From NCBI GenBank assembly GCA_026988395.1, contig JALSLI010000091.1, positions 1 to 53,504 of the forward strand: a stretch of DNA of 53,504 nt. Reading direction: 5' to 3'. Both the position numbers and the translations under genes were made by a program. The notes beneath the pieces were generated by a model, which was given only the letters and a program-made list of their open reading frames with translations, searched no databases and had not been told where the DNA came from. Positions 43,197 to 51,555 of this stretch are shown here, one piece after another (positions within the stretch are counted from its first letter, which is position 1; every line of letters starts with the position of its first letter). Origin of the DNA: Flavobacteriaceae bacterium. Lineage in GTDB: Bacteria; Bacteroidota; Bacteroidia; Flavobacteriales; Flavobacteriaceae.

Positions 43197-45080
43197 TTAT
43201 TTTTTTAAACAAAAGGAAACTTTCGTTCCGATTATTTTTTTATTTTTATCATACAATTTTGTGATTTCAAATCCTTTATGCTCGCCTTTTTGACGCATTT
43301 TTAAACGCTTAGTAAAAATATTTAATGCATGGACTTCTTCTTTACTTTTACCTTCTTGATTTTCAAAATCAAAACCAACACCATTATCGATTATTTCAAA
43401 GCAAACTGATTCATCTTTTTCGAAAATATTAATATCTATTTTTCCGCCTTTTACCTTGTTTTTTATACCGTGTTCAATAGCATTTTCTACAAAAGGCTGA
43501 ATTAACATCGGCGGAATTTCAATCGCATCAGGATCTATATTTTTACCAATATTTATATGGTAATCAAAATTATTATCAAACCGAAATTGCTGTGTGGTTA
43601 AATAATTTTTTAACATTTCAAGTTCATCGGATAATTTTATTTGTTCTTTGGCACTAAAGTCTAAATTCTGACGTATTAGTCGTGAAAAAACTGCAATCAA
43701 TTCAGCCGATTTTAAAATATCATTTTTCATAATTGAATTCTGAATTGCCGTTAACGAATTAAAAATAAAATGCGGATTCATTTGCAGACCTAAAACTTTA
43801 TTTTTTAAACGAATATTTACTTTTTCATTTTTTAATCTTCGATATCTAAAATACAACATACTCAGAATTAAAAGCAGACCTAATAAAGCTAATAAAACAA
43901 TGTACAAAATTCTATTTTTATTATAAATTTGCTTTTGTAAAACTAATTCGTCTTGTTTTTTCTGAAGTTCATGTTTGTTTTTTAAAAATTCAATTTCTTT
44001 CTTTTGAATATCAAATTTTTCATTAATAAACGTATTGTACTTCTGTCTTTCGTTTTGTTTGATTTCTTCATTTAAATGATCAAATTTTGTTAGATATCGT
44101 TGTGCTGTTCTGATATCATTATCTTTTAAAGAATTTTCGATGATGTCGTGATAAAGACCCAAAATTTCGGGTTTATTATTTGTAACCGCTACCCTTCTTA
44201 AAGCACTCGAAAATGCACTTTTAGCATATTTATACAAATGCATACGTTTGTAAAAGTTGCCTAGTTTAATATATGCTTGATAAGAATTAAGACCAATAGA
44301 ATCTTGTATTTTTATTACTCTTTTGTATTTTTTTTCGGCTTTAATAAAATTTTCTTGTCGCTCGTAAACGGAACCTTTAACAAGTAATGTTTCAGTACAT
44401 AATTGAAAATTTTTAGTGTTTAAACTATATTTTTCGACCAAATTAGAATAATAAAAAGCACTATCTAACTGCTTGTTTGCTAAAAACAACTTTGCTAAAT
44501 CATTATAAAAACGGTATAATTTTTTTTGATTATCTTGCTTTTTAACATTTTTAATTGCTTCTTTTAAATACAAAAAAGCCTTATCCATATCACCTACCTT
44601 AAAATATAATTTTGAAAAGTTTTTAAGGTATTCCGCAGAAAGATTTTTATTTGATTCTAATTTATTTAAAATTGTAGCCAATTCATTTTGAATATCAATT
44701 ACTTTGGTAAAATTCTCTTTAGAAACTTGCAAATCACTTATTGCAGACAACAATTCAATCTGTTTAGAAGCATTTTTTAATTTTTTAAATAAGCGGTAAC
44801 TTTCGGTGTAATTATCTAAAGCTTTATCGATATTGTTGTTATAATTAAAAACATCTCCTTTAAACTTTAATAAATATGCTTTATTAAAGTCAGAAATAGT
44901 ATCATTTTTAAACAAAATTTGATCTATCTCTAAAAGTGCCTTATTTGGTTTTACCAAAACTTTTTTTTCTAACGAGCGTATTTTCTCATCGATTTGCGAA
45001 AACAAAAGGAGAGGGAAAATGGTAAAAAAGAAAATTAATTTTAAGGGCTTCACAAATAATTTTTTGGCAAAAGTACACAT
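43197..45080 (-). CDS. LytS/YehU-type sensor histidine kinase with TPR sensor domain
   Basis: A 627-residue kinase. A short hydrophobic start (LIFFFTIFPLLLFSQ) leads into tetratricopeptide-like repeats over about residues 40-350, then a coiled coil, one membrane helix (ILYIVLLALLGLLLILSMLY) and the His_kinase domain with MNPHFIFNSLTAIQNS (phospho-His near residue 433) and an ATP-binding part (MLIQPFVENAIEHGIKNK, IIDNGVGFDFEN). The periplasmic TPR region probably senses an envelope partner. It is followed by its LytTR regulator. Such pairs are common in Bacteroidota; the signal is unknown, although it adjoins the metal island. Confidence 0.92.
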   Translation of the reverse strand: MCTFAKKLFVKPLKLIFFFTIFPLLLFSQIDEKIRSLEKKVLVKPNKALLEIDQILFKNDTISDFNKAYLLKFKGDVFNYNNNIDKALDNYTESYRLFKKLKNASKQIELLSAISDLQVSKENFTKVIDIQNELATILNKLESNKNLSAEYLKNFSKLYFKVGDMDKAFLYLKEAIKNVKKQDNQKKLYRFYNDLAKLFLANKQLDSAFYYSNLVEKYSLNTKNFQLCTETLLVKGSVYERQENFIKAEKKYKRVIKIQDSIGLNSYQAYIKLGNFYKRMHLYKYAKSAFSSALRRVAVTNNKPEILGLYHDIIENSLKDNDIRTAQRYLTKFDHLNEEIKQNERQKYNTFINEKFDIQKKEIEFLKNKHELQKKQDELVLQKQIYNKNRILYIVLLALLGLLLILSMLYFRYRRLKNEKVNIRLKNKVLGLQMNPHFIFNSLTAIQNSIMKNDILKSAELIAVFSRLIRQNLDFSAKEQIKLSDELEMLKNYLTTQQFRFDNNFDYHINIGKNIDPDAIEIPPMLIQPFVENAIEHGIKNKVKGGKIDINIFEKDESVCFEIIDNGVGFDFENQEGKSKEEVHALNIFTKRLKMRQKGEHKGFEITKLYDKNKKIIGTKVSFCLKK

Positions 45081-45179
45081 TTATATTTAATCTTGTGCAA
45101 CTAAAAAACATAGCCAACTCCAAAACCTAATAAATTAACCGTTACAGATGTCATTTTTAATCTTTTTAAAACCGAAAAA

Positions 45180-45210
45180 TTGTATTCATTTTATAAAATA
45201 ATTATCTTTA
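45180..45210 (+). promoter_or_regulatory. Promoter of the sirtuin gene (TTG-N20-TATCTTTA)
   Basis: TTG at 45180-45182 and TATCTTTA at 45203-45210 approach the Bacteroidota consensus, with A in place of the final G. The ATG follows after four bases, implying a leaderless or nearly leaderless transcript. Confidence 0.45.
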
Positions 45211-45214
45211 CCAA

Positions 45215-45901
45215 ATGAAAAAAATCAATATTCTTACAGGAGCAGGTATTTCCGCCGAGAGCGGCATACAAACTTTTAGAGGCTCTAATGGTTTGTGGGA
45301 AGGTTATGACATCATGGAAGTTGCTTCGCTGGAAGGCTTTAAAAGAAATCCGGAACTGGTTTTAGATTTCTACAACAAACGAAGACAACAATTACTAACT
45401 GCAAAACCAAATAAAGCACATTTTAATTTAGCTGATTTAGAAAAACAATTTAACGTTCAAATCATTACACAAAACGTAGACGATTTACACGAGCGTGCAG
45501 GAAGTAAGAACGTTTTACATCTGCATGGCGAATTATTAAAAGCAAGAAGTAGCGTTAATGAAAACCTAATTTATACTTGGCATAAGGATTTAAAAATTGG
45601 CGATTTATGTGAAAAAAAATCGCAATTAAGACCACATATCGTTTGGTTTGGCGAGCAAGTACCAATGATTGAAAAAGCAATAGATTATGTTGCTGCATCA
45701 GATGTTTTTGTTATTATCGGTACGTCTTTACAAGTATATCCTGCTTCGGGATTGATGCAATATGTACATCCAAAAACACCAATATTTTTAATTGATCCAA
45801 ATCCAACTATTACTGAAAAACAATTCGATAATTTAACCATTATTAAAGAAAATGCAACAACAGGCACACAAATTCTAAAAAAACTGCTAAAAAATCTGTA
45901 A
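45215..45901 (+). CDS. cobB: SIRT5/CobB-type NAD-dependent protein deacylase
   Basis: A 228-residue sirtuin that removes acyl groups from lysines using NAD. It has ILTGAGISAESGIQTFRG for NAD binding, TQNVDDLHERAGS, the catalytic His104 in LHLHGELL, and RPHIVWFGE. Tyr53 and Arg56 in FYNKRRQQL match the Y-x2-R pair that fits succinyl or malonyl groups in CobB and SIRT5. The four cysteines that usually hold a zinc ion are missing: between HGELL and RPHIVWF there is only one Cys (132). Similar zinc-less forms seem to occur in related bacteria. It stands alone, divergent from the kinase gene. Confidence 0.92.
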   Translation: MKKINILTGAGISAESGIQTFRGSNGLWEGYDIMEVASLEGFKRNPELVLDFYNKRRQQLLTAKPNKAHFNLADLEKQFNVQIITQNVDDLHERAGSKNVLHLHGELLKARSSVNENLIYTWHKDLKIGDLCEKKSQLRPHIVWFGEQVPMIEKAIDYVAASDVFVIIGTSLQVYPASGLMQYVHPKTPIFLIDPNPTITEKQFDNLTIIKENATTGTQILKKLLKNL

Positions 45902-45917
45902 CAAAATAAGATTATTA

Positions 45918-45946
45918 TTGTCTAATATAACAAGGCATACTTTTTG
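45918..45946 (+). promoter_or_regulatory. Promoter of the DUF6702-peptidase pair
   Basis: TTG at 45918-45920 is followed after 17 bases by TACTTTTTG, a TAnnTTTG box with one extra T. The ATG lies 14 bases further on. Confidence 0.5.
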
Positions 45947-45960
45947 CAAAATGTTATTTT

Positions 45961-46455
45961 ATGAAAAAAACCATTTTTATTTTATTTTTATTGCCTTTAT
46001 TTTCCTTTAACTTGCATAAAATACATGTTAGCTTAACCAATATTGTCTATAAAAAAGAAAGCAAAACCCTACAAATTACTACTAGAGTTTTTATTGATGA
46101 TATCGAAAATATCATCAACAAAAAATACGGATTAAAATTGGAATTCGATACCGAAAAGGAAACATCTGAAACCGATAAGTACTTAAAAAAATATTTTGAA
46201 AAAAATTTAAAAATAACCTTAGACAATCAAGAAATAACACTTTCTTATTTAGGAAAAGAATACGATGAAGATATCGTTTACGTCTATTTTGAAATGGAAA
46301 ATATTCCGGATTTTAAACAAATCGAAGTAAAAAACACCGTATTATTTGATTTGTTTGATGACCAACAAAATATCATAAAAATTAAAGATGAGACAACACA
46401 AAAAACTTTCTTTTTAAAACCAAATCATTTTAAAGAAATCTTAACAATAGAATAA
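45961..46455 (+). CDS. DUF6702 family exported protein
   Basis: A 164-residue protein with a signal peptide (MKKTIFILFLLPLFSFNLHK) and a beta-rich body starting HVSLTNIVYKKESKTLQITTR and ending FFLKPNHFKEIL. This matches the DUF6702 family of Bacteroidota, often found beside M1 peptidases, as here. The body resembles one strand-rich domain of periplasmic or surface proteins. Function unknown; the downstream peptidase gene begins 61 bases later and has its own -7 box. Confidence 0.75.
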   Translation: MKKTIFILFLLPLFSFNLHKIHVSLTNIVYKKESKTLQITTRVFIDDIENIINKKYGLKLEFDTEKETSETDKYLKKYFEKNLKITLDNQEITLSYLGKEYDEDIVYVYFEMENIPDFKQIEVKNTVLFDLFDDQQNIIKIKDETTQKTFFLKPNHFKEILTIE

Positions 46456-46478
46456 TCTACTTATAAATTATAAAATCG

Positions 46479-46486
46479 TATTTTTG
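46479..46486 (+). promoter_or_regulatory. -7 promoter box for the M1 peptidase gene
   Basis: TATTTTTG matches TAnnTTTG and lies 30 bases before the ATG at 46517. It overlaps an alternative in-frame TTG at 46484, which argues for the ATG. No -33 TTG at the standard distance. Confidence 0.45.
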
Positions 46487-46516
46487 AAAATTCACATTAA
46501 CTATAAATTCAATCAA

Positions 46517-48790
46517 ATGAAGACTTATTTTTCATTACTTTTAGTATTTGCTTTCTCACTTTTTTCATTTTCGCAACAAACAGAAAATAAAAAAAACGAC
46601 GAAGCACACTACAACGTAAACCGTTTTAAACAACTCCGTGAAGAAGTTGCTACACCAAACACTTACCACACAGCTTCCGGAAAACCGGGGAAAGATTATT
46701 ACCAACAAAAGGTAGATTATAAAATGAATATCCTGTTAGATGACGACAAACAACGTATTTACGGTGATGAAATCATTACTTACCATAACAATTCTACTGA
46801 TGATTTAGAATATCTTTGGGTACAATTAGACCAAAATATGCAAGCTCCGGATTCTAAAACTCCAGACATCAAAGCAGACGGTCCAAGTGTGCTTTATCGA
46901 CCAAAACAATTTACACAACAGTTTTTAGGGAAACCTTTTGACGGCGGTTTTAAAATTGAATATGTAAAAGATATCAACGGCAACGATTTGCCATATGTAA
47001 TCAATCGTACCATGATGCGTATTGACTTGCCGAAACCGATAAAAGCAGGTGAAACTTATCAATTTAAAATAAAATGGTGGTACAATATTGTAGATCACAC
47101 CTTGGCGAGAAAACGCTCCGGTTACGAACATTTTAAAAAAGATGGTAACAACGCCTACATCATCGCTCAATTTTATCCAAGATTAGCTGTTTACAATAAT
47201 GACGAAGGCTGGCAAAACATGCAATTCTGGGGAAGAGGTGAATTCGCCTTAGAATTTGGCGATTTTGATGTGAACATTACAACACCCGCAGATCACATTT
47301 TAGATGGAACCGGTCACTTACTTAACCGAAAAGAAATGCTTACCAAAAAACAATGGAAACGTTGGCAAAAAGCAATTACATCTTATGATAAACCTATAGT
47401 TGTAGTAACACAAGAAGAAGCAGAAAAAGCAGAAAAATCAAAAGCTACCAAAACAAAAACTTGGAAACTTCATGCAGACAACGTACGCGATTTTGCCTTT
47501 ACATCTTCCAGAAAATACATTTTAGATGCAATGGGTGTTAAGATAAGTGATAAAACCGTCATAGCGGAATCGATTTACCCTAAGGAAGGAAATCCGCTTT
47601 GGGGAGAATTATCTACCAAAGTAGTTAAAAATACCTTAGAAACCTATTCTAAAGAATTATTTGATTATCCGTATCACAAAGCAATTTCGGTACACGCAAA
47701 ACAACAAGGAATGGAATATCCAATGATATGTTGGAACTACGGAAGACCAAGACCTGACGGCACCTATTCCAAAAGAACCAGAAACGGAATGATTGGCGTT
47801 ATCACCCACGAAGTTGGTCACAACTGGTTTCCGATGATTGTAAATTCTGATGAAAGACAATGGACTTGGATGGATGAAGGACTTAATTCTTTTACCGAAA
47901 TTCTTGCCGAACAAAAATTTGAAAAAGGGTTTCCTTCAAGAGGTTTTCCACATAAAGTAGTAGATTATATGAAAGGTGACCAAAGTAGAATTACACCAAT
48001 TATGGCACAATCTAATAACATTTATAATTTTGGAATGAATGGTTATTCTAAACCTGCTGCCGGACTTTACATGTTACGTGAAGTAATTATGGGTCACGAT
48101 TTATTTGACAAAGCATTTAGCACTTACGCCAAAAGATGGAAATTTAAACACCCAACTCCAGAAGACTTTTTTAGAACAATGGAAGATGCCTCAGCTGTAG
48201 ATTTAGACTGGTTTTGGCGAGGTTGGTTTTTTACCACTTGGCGTGTAGATATTGGTGTTAAAGATGTTAAAAAATTTGTGGTAACTACCAAACCAACTAC
48301 TCGTGCTAAAAAAATGGCAGCTGCTTATGGTATGAAAGCATCTGATTTTGGACCGGTTTTATTTCTTGTAGATACCGATAGCAAAGATTACACTCCGGAT
48401 ATGGAAAAAGTAAAAAATCCTGCAAAAGATATTAAAATATTAAAAGACTTTATCGAAAAAAATTATTCTCCCGAAGAACAAAAACAACTTAAAAACACCA
48501 AATATTTTTATGAAATCGTTTTTGAAAAACCGGGCGAAATGCCAATGCCTATTATTGCTGAATATACTTTTAAGGATGGCTCAAAACTAAGAAAACAATA
48601 TCCTGCACAAATTTGGCGGAAAAATGATAGAGAAGTAAAAAAATTATTTGCGTCAGATAAAGAAATTGAATCAATTAAGATTGATCCAGATTTGTTAACC
48701 GCAGATATTAACTTAAACAACAATTCTTGGCCTAAAAAAGTTGTTGATTCTAAAATCGACCAATTCAAAAAGAAGAAAATGAAAGAGTAA
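46517..48790 (+). CDS. Exported M1 family zinc metallopeptidase
   Basis: A 757-residue aminopeptidase-like enzyme with a signal peptide (MKTYFSLLLVFAFSLFSFSQ). The zinc site is complete: H431-E432-x2-H435 in ITHEVGHNWF and Glu454 18 residues later in WMDEGLNSF. The N-terminal half has the beta-saddle of M1 enzymes (YKMNILLDDDKQRIYGDEII). A GxMEN-type exopeptidase motif is replaced by GMEYPM near residue 396. The protein would trim peptides in the periplasm or outside the cell. It forms a likely unit with the DUF6702 gene and is closed by a strong terminator. Confidence 0.93.
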   Translation: MKTYFSLLLVFAFSLFSFSQQTENKKNDEAHYNVNRFKQLREEVATPNTYHTASGKPGKDYYQQKVDYKMNILLDDDKQRIYGDEIITYHNNSTDDLEYLWVQLDQNMQAPDSKTPDIKADGPSVLYRPKQFTQQFLGKPFDGGFKIEYVKDINGNDLPYVINRTMMRIDLPKPIKAGETYQFKIKWWYNIVDHTLARKRSGYEHFKKDGNNAYIIAQFYPRLAVYNNDEGWQNMQFWGRGEFALEFGDFDVNITTPADHILDGTGHLLNRKEMLTKKQWKRWQKAITSYDKPIVVVTQEEAEKAEKSKATKTKTWKLHADNVRDFAFTSSRKYILDAMGVKISDKTVIAESIYPKEGNPLWGELSTKVVKNTLETYSKELFDYPYHKAISVHAKQQGMEYPMICWNYGRPRPDGTYSKRTRNGMIGVITHEVGHNWFPMIVNSDERQWTWMDEGLNSFTEILAEQKFEKGFPSRGFPHKVVDYMKGDQSRITPIMAQSNNIYNFGMNGYSKPAAGLYMLREVIMGHDLFDKAFSTYAKRWKFKHPTPEDFFRTMEDASAVDLDWFWRGWFFTTWRVDIGVKDVKKFVVTTKPTTRAKKMAAAYGMKASDFGPVLFLVDTDSKDYTPDMEKVKNPAKDIKILKDFIEKNYSPEEQKQLKNTKYFYEIVFEKPGEMPMPIIAEYTFKDGSKLRKQYPAQIWRKNDREVKKLFASDKEIESIKIDPDLLTADINLNNNSWPKKVVDSKIDQFKKKKMKE

Positions 48791-48815
48791 ATTATTTCTT
48801 TCACTAAATTATTTT

Positions 48816-48855
48816 AAAAGCTCAAAATACAAATTGTATTTTGAGCTTTTATTTT
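48816..48855. terminator. Terminator between the M1 peptidase and the Lrp regulator
   Basis: A perfect 15-base-pair stem (arms 48816-48830 and 48836-48850) with an AAATT loop and flanking A/T runs; it serves both converging genes. Confidence 0.88.
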
Positions 48856-48875
48856 TATGAATTTATCTATAAAAA

Positions 48876-49334
48876 TTACAATTTCACAACCGTACTTCGT
48901 TTTACCTCACTAATAATAAAAGTACTGTATGTGCTGCCAATATAATCAAGAGTTGTGAGCTTTAAATTTAAAAAAGAACGATAGGCTTGCATATCTGAAA
49001 CAACTACTTTTAACTGATAATCGTAATCACCACTAATATTATAACATTCTAAAACTTCATCAAATTTAGATACTTCTTTTTCAAATTTTTCAATTAATTT
49101 ATGATTATGTTGAATAAGTTTTACCTGACATAAAACCACAAAATTTCGATTTATCTTTTTAGGATTTAACAAAGTAACATAATTTAAAATGATACCGGAT
49201 TTCTCTAATTTCTTAATCCGCTCGTAAATTGCAGTTGTTGATAAATGCAATTTTTCCGACAAGCTTTTGGTTGTCATTTTAGCGTCTTTTTGAAGTAAAT
49301 TTAATAAATTAATGTCTGTTGCATCTAATGCCAT
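48876..49334 (-). CDS. Lrp/AsnC family transcriptional regulator
   Basis: A 152-residue regulator: an N-terminal helix-turn-helix (LLNLLQKDAKMTTKSLSEKL, STTAIYERIKKLEKSGII) and a C-terminal amino-acid-binding RAM domain (FVVLCQVKLIQHNH, ECYNISGDYDYQLKVVVSDM). Lrp proteins form dimers to octamers that respond to amino acids. It is divergent from a Cys/Met PLP-enzyme gene, with an inverted repeat between them, so it probably controls that enzyme and itself in response to methionine or a related amino acid. Confidence 0.92.
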   Translation of the reverse strand: MALDATDINLLNLLQKDAKMTTKSLSEKLHLSTTAIYERIKKLEKSGIILNYVTLLNPKKINRNFVVLCQVKLIQHNHKLIEKFEKEVSKFDEVLECYNISGDYDYQLKVVVSDMQAYRSFLNLKLTTLDYIGSTYSTFIISEVKRSTVVKL

Positions 49335-49369
49335 CTTTAAAATTTTAATTAGGAATAAGAAATAAGAAT

Positions 49370-49377
49370 CAAATATA
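49370..49377 (-). promoter_or_regulatory. -7 promoter box for the Lrp regulator gene
   Basis: TATATTTG on the minus strand matches TAnnTTTG, 35 bases before the ATG at 49334. The inverted repeat at 49381-49416 starts just upstream of it, covering the -33 position. Confidence 0.5.
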
Positions 49378-49380
49378 GAA

Positions 49381-49416
49381 AAATAATCTAATAAATGATT
49401 TTAAAATAGATTATTT
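49381..49416. promoter_or_regulatory. Inverted repeat, candidate Lrp operator
   Basis: AAATAATCTA at 49381-49390 and its exact complement at 49407-49416 with a 16-base AT-rich spacer. It lies in the divergent promoter region, next to the -7 box of the regulator, a typical place for autoregulation. Confidence 0.45.
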
Positions 49417-49470
49417 TACTAAATAAATATGTTTTAATAGAGTAATATCCTAAATTAAAAGCATAAATTG

Positions 49471-49478
49471 TAAATTTG
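49471..49478 (+). promoter_or_regulatory. -7 promoter box for the Cys/Met PLP-enzyme gene
   Basis: TAAATTTG matches TAnnTTTG, 21 bases before the ATG at 49500. It overlaps the in-frame TTG at 49476 and so excludes that codon as the start. No standard -33 TTG is seen. Confidence 0.5.
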
Positions 49479-49499
49479 AGGATATTAAAGCAATTTAAA

Positions 49500-50699
49500 A
49501 TGAAAAATAAACATACAAATAAGATGGATGAATATCACGTTTTTGGTGAATTTGGAGGCGTGAATCCATCCATATCCGATTCAGCTACCTATACCTTTTT
49601 AGCAGCAAAAACAATGAGTGACACTTTTGAAGGAAACACAGAAGGATGTTATTTATACTCCAGACATACCAGTCCGAGTAACCTAAACCTCGCACAAATG
49701 TTGGCATCAATGGAAGGAACAGAATCTGCTTTGGTTTCAGCTTCCGGTATGGGAGCAATCACTTCTACTATTCTTCAAATTTGTGGTGCAGGTGATCATA
49801 TTGTTTCCAGTAGAACAATCTACGGAGGCTCACATGCTTTCTTAAAAAACTACATTCCAAAATTTAATATTTCAACTTCTTTTGTAGATATAACAGATCT
49901 CAAAAAAGTAGAAGACGCCATCCAAGAAAATACAAAAATGATTTATTGCGAATCGTTAAGTAATCCGTTATTGGAAATTGCCAATATTCCTGAACTCGCT
50001 AAAATTGCAAAAAAACACAATATTCCGCTGGTAGTAGATAATACTTTTACGCCGTTAATAATTTCCGCTAAGGATTTAGGAGCCGATATTGTTTGCCACA
50101 GTCTTACAAAATTTATAAACGGCACAAATGATACTGTTGGCGGAGCCGTTTGTGCTGATGCAAATTTTATCACAAATATGAAATCCGTTATGGATGGTGC
50201 TGCAATGTTATTAGGACCTGTGATGGACAGCCTTCGTTCTGCAAGTATTCTAAAAAACACACGTACACTGCCTTTACGGATGAAAAAACACTCCGAAAAC
50301 GCACAATACATCGCCGAACAATTAGAAAAAGACGGTATAAAAGTGATGTATCCCGGACTTAAAAGCCATAAAGACCACGAGTTATTTAAAAAATTATACA
50401 ATAAAGAATTTGGCTTTGGCGGAATGTTAACCATAGACGCAAATAACTTAAAAACAGCCAATGATTTAATGGAAAAAATGCAAGATAAAGGTGTTGGATT
50501 TTTAGCAGTAAGTCTCGGATTTTATAAAACCCTATTTAACGCTCCCGGAACCGGAACTTCCAGTGAAATCTCAGAAGAAGAGCAAAAAGAAATGGGTTTA
50601 AACGATGGATTAATTCGGTTTTCTATGGGATTAGATAACGATATTGAACACACCTATAAACTAATTAGAGAAAGTCTCTACGAAGTTGGTTTACTTTAA
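49500..50699 (+). CDS. Cys/Met metabolism PLP-dependent enzyme (methionine gamma-lyase-like)
   Basis: A 399-residue fold-type I PLP enzyme. Motifs include SGMGAITSTILQICGAGDHI (cofactor phosphate region), YCESLSNPLLEIANI, VVDNTFTPLII with the PLP-binding Asp, and the Schiff-base Lys204 in CHSLTKFING. The C-terminal part has LAVSLGFYKTLFNAPGTGTS. The family includes methionine gamma-lyase, cystathionine gamma-lyase and O-acylhomoserine sulfhydrylases. Control by a divergent Lrp regulator favours an amino-acid degradation role such as methionine gamma-lyase, but the reaction is not certain. The ATG at 49500 is used because the upstream TTG lies in a promoter box. Confidence 0.87.
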   Translation: MKNKHTNKMDEYHVFGEFGGVNPSISDSATYTFLAAKTMSDTFEGNTEGCYLYSRHTSPSNLNLAQMLASMEGTESALVSASGMGAITSTILQICGAGDHIVSSRTIYGGSHAFLKNYIPKFNISTSFVDITDLKKVEDAIQENTKMIYCESLSNPLLEIANIPELAKIAKKHNIPLVVDNTFTPLIISAKDLGADIVCHSLTKFINGTNDTVGGAVCADANFITNMKSVMDGAAMLLGPVMDSLRSASILKNTRTLPLRMKKHSENAQYIAEQLEKDGIKVMYPGLKSHKDHELFKKLYNKEFGFGGMLTIDANNLKTANDLMEKMQDKGVGFLAVSLGFYKTLFNAPGTGTSSEISEEEQKEMGLNDGLIRFSMGLDNDIEHTYKLIRESLYEVGLL

Positions 50700-50710
50700 T
50701 AACTATATAT

Positions 50711-50738
50711 AAAAAGCCTCGTTTAAACGAGGCTTTTT
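50711..50738. terminator. Terminator after the PLP-enzyme gene
   Basis: A perfect palindrome (AAAAAGCCTCGTTT and its complement) 11 bases after the stop, with A and T tails on either side, so it can work in both directions. Confidence 0.88.
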
Positions 50739-50820
50739 ATTTCAAAAATTCTAAAAAACAAATTATAATAAATTGTTTTTCCGTATTTTATATAAAAAAA
50801 TTATAGTGAGTTTTACAGGT

Positions 50821-51432
50821 TTAAACATTTCGCTGTTTATTAATTTCATCTTGTAATTGTCTTCGTAACACTTGCTCACGTTCTAAGGCTTTTTTACGAT
50901 GTGTTTCAAATTCTTCTTCTATTTCAGCTAATGACTTTTTAGCTTCTCTCGTGATAGCATTGCTACTTTTAAAGCGAAATAAAAAGAACAAGGTAGTTGC
51001 TAAAAAAGATAAAATCAAAGACCAAAGGATTGTATTATAGGAAGCTTTAGTTAAACGCATTCCCAAAAAATCAATAGTGTCTTTATCCACAGAAATAGCA
51101 TCTATTTTTTTATTTAAATCCGTAATTTGATTTTGTAATGAAGATATTGTCTCTTTTTGAGTTGCTATTTTAGAATGTGCTTTTTCAAATTTTAATTTTG
51201 TCGCTTTTAAAGAATCTTTAAAATTCTTTCTAAAACGATTTAAATTATAATGCTTTAAGTTTTTATACTCTTGAAAATCATTAGATTTGTCTATTAGAGT
51301 ATTAAACTGTTCTTCAATTGTACCGGTTTTTAAAACTTCGTTTATTGTTTCTTGATTTTTTTTACTTTGCGAATATACAAACGTAGATAACAACGAAAAT
51401 AAAATAATAAATATGGTGATTTTAGCTTTCAT
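50821..51432 (-). CDS. Coiled-coil single-pass membrane protein of unknown function
   Basis: A 203-residue protein with a signal peptide (IFIILFSLLSTFVYSQ), a helical extracytoplasmic part with a coiled coil at about residues 75-110 (KATKLKFEKAHSKIATQKET, SSLQNQITDLNKKIDAI), one membrane helix at about 132-150 (TILWSLILSFLATTLFFLF) and a charged helical tail (SLAEIEEEFETHRKKALERE). Proteins like this are conserved in Flavobacteriaceae and, to my recollection, often carry a tRNA methyltransferase label that nothing in this sequence supports. The architecture suggests a scaffold or tether across the inner membrane. It has its own -7 box. Confidence 0.75.
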   Translation of the reverse strand: MKAKITIFIILFSLLSTFVYSQSKKNQETINEVLKTGTIEEQFNTLIDKSNDFQEYKNLKHYNLNRFRKNFKDSLKATKLKFEKAHSKIATQKETISSLQNQITDLNKKIDAISVDKDTIDFLGMRLTKASYNTILWSLILSFLATTLFFLFRFKSSNAITREAKKSLAEIEEEFETHRKKALEREQVLRRQLQDEINKQRNV

Positions 51433-51453
51433 TTTTTAGTGTTTAAAGGGTTA

Positions 51454-51461
51454 CAAAACTA
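51454..51461 (-). promoter_or_regulatory. -7 promoter box for the coiled-coil protein gene
   Basis: TAGTTTTG on the minus strand matches TAnnTTTG and lies 21 bases before the ATG at 51432. No -33 TTG at the usual distance. Confidence 0.4.
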
Positions 51462-51527
51462 CATTAATATTTGTAATTTTATCTACAAAATTTCTTTTTT
51501 TATTTAGACTCCTTATAAATAAAATTT

Positions 51528-51535
51528 TACATTTG
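51528..51535 (+). promoter_or_regulatory. -7 promoter box for the BtuB-like receptor gene
   Basis: TACATTTG matches TAnnTTTG, 20 bases before the ATG at 51556. The short leader leaves no room for a cobalamin riboswitch. Confidence 0.45.
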
Positions 51536-51555
51536 CCGAAATTTATAACGACATC

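Noticed and set aside
49943-50461. 172-codon minus-strand frame inside the PLP-enzyme gene
   Set aside because: It lies entirely within a clear enzyme gene carrying all catalytic motifs and has no recognisable protein features.
51536-51555. Cobalamin riboswitch before the BtuB-like receptor
   Set aside because: The leader between the -7 box and ATG is only about 20 bases, and no B12-box sequence is seen upstream.
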